This document shows positions 13,991 through 14,230 of a stretch of 14,230 bases of DNA, one piece after another. A program made the translations under genes and the position numbers. Positions within the stretch are counted from its first letter, which is position 1; every line of letters begins with the position of its first letter. Source of the stretch: Bacteroidales bacterium (GTDB lineage Bacteria; Bacteroidota; Bacteroidia; Bacteroidales; JAADJA01); the NCBI GenBank assembly GCA_021106665.1, contig JAIOTR010000392.1:1-14230 (forward strand). The letters run 5' to 3'. The notes beneath the pieces are model-generated. The model had not been told where the DNA came from. It made no database searches and was given only the letters and a program-made list of their open reading frames with translations.

Positions 13991-14182
13991 TTATTTTGTT
14001 TTAATGGAATCAAGATTGTATAGAGTCTCATTAAATGCCTGCAGATACTCATTACTTCATTCATCTTTTAAGTTGGCTTGTTGAACAAGGCTGTCGCTCT
14101 TAGATTCAAGCTGTTTGATCTTTTGCTGATTACAACTAATCAGAAAAGGGATAATCAGTAATACCAGTGCGAATTTTTTCAT
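13310..14182 (-). pseudogene. Lipoprotein gene interrupted by two in-frame stop codons
   Basis: From an ATG at 14182 the minus strand reads MKKFALVLLIIPFLISCNQQ, a classic lipoprotein signal with lipobox LISC (Cys17). It continues with a charged coiled-coil start (KIKQLESKSDSLVQQANLKDE) to TGA at codon 42 (14057-14059). The same frame resumes as SNEYLQAFNETLYNLDSIKTK, then TAA at codon 64 (13991-13993), and runs without further stops into the coiled-coil body to 13310. The distance from 14182 to 13990 is exactly 64 codons, so no frameshift is involved. Restoring both stops would give a 290-residue lipoprotein of normal plan. The TAA is one base from GAA, which would give KTKE as I expect in relatives. 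Alternatives are base-calling errors or stop readthrough. Confidence 0.72.
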
Positions 14183-14197
14183 TTTTTTTTAATTATA

Positions 14198-14214
14198 ATT
14201 AATACTGTATTAAT
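14198..14214. promoter_or_regulatory. 17-base palindrome upstream of the lipoprotein gene
   Basis: ATTAATAC-T-GTATTAAT has perfect 8-base arms with a single central base, 15 bases upstream of the ATG at 14182 on the minus strand. Its place and symmetry suit a regulator-binding site near the promoter. Being AT-rich, it may also be chance. Confidence 0.35.
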
Positions 14215-14230
14215 AGTTTGTTGAATTTGG

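Noticed and set aside
1..14230. CRISPR array, tRNA/rRNA genes, insertion sequences or prophage genes
   Set aside because: No spaced repeats, cloverleaf-like segments, transposase motifs or terminal inverted repeats were seen, and the intergenic spaces are too small for most of these.

Overview
The window looks like chromosomal DNA of a member of the Bacteroidota. Base composition is AT-rich, strong Shine-Dalgarno sequences are rare, and copies of the Bacteroidota-type -7 promoter box (TAnnTTTG) sit just upstream of most transcription-unit starts. Several proteins have a Bacteroidota flavour: PdxJ with NINKIAT, an outer-membrane-type protein with two SPOR domains, a small DUF2795 protein, and a coiled-coil lipoprotein resembling Cbp1-type adhesins.

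Layout. Positions 1-42 may hold the last codons of a plus-strand gene. Positions 95-1831 (minus) encode an exported beta-barrel protein with two C-terminal SPOR domains. A spacer of about 280 bases with divergent promoter-like boxes and a small GC-rich insert-like element separates it from pdxJ (2111-2827, plus), which makes pyridoxine 5'-phosphate.

Positions 2831-10626 (minus) form a tightly packed seven-gene surface-polysaccharide operon. In transcription order it encodes a Wzx-type flippase, two GT4 glycosyltransferases, a GNAT/FemAB-like acyltransferase, a membrane-anchored GT2 glycosyltransferase, a DegT/DnrJ/EryC1/StrS-type PLP enzyme, and an O-antigen polymerase/ligase-type membrane protein. 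Genes overlap by 8-11 bases or are separated by 3-26 bases, so one transcript from the promoter near 10640 is likely. The set fits a Wzx/Wzy-style heteropolysaccharide pathway: aminotransfer and possible acylation of a sugar, stepwise glycosyl addition, flipping, then polymerisation or ligation. The initiating transferase, nucleotide-sugar dehydratases and export proteins are not in the window.

Divergent from this operon, the plus strand carries an O-methyltransferase-like protein (start near 10737/10746), an orphan MacB/LolD-type ABC ATPase (11559-12290), a PduO-type cob(I)alamin adenosyltransferase (12347-12907) and a DUF2795 protein (13005-13226). A strong bidirectional terminator hairpin (13252-13293) lies before a convergent minus-strand coiled-coil gene. 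That gene's lipoprotein signal peptide is still present in frame upstream (start 14182), but two in-frame stop codons separate it from the body, so the gene looks recently broken or misread.

I saw no rRNA, tRNA, CRISPR array, transposase or phage gene. Most of the window is orthodox. The best second-look items are the double-nonsense lipoprotein gene, the inverted repeat in the divergent promoter region, and the atypical aminotransferase/acyltransferase pair. I found no clear evidence of an undescribed multi-gene system.
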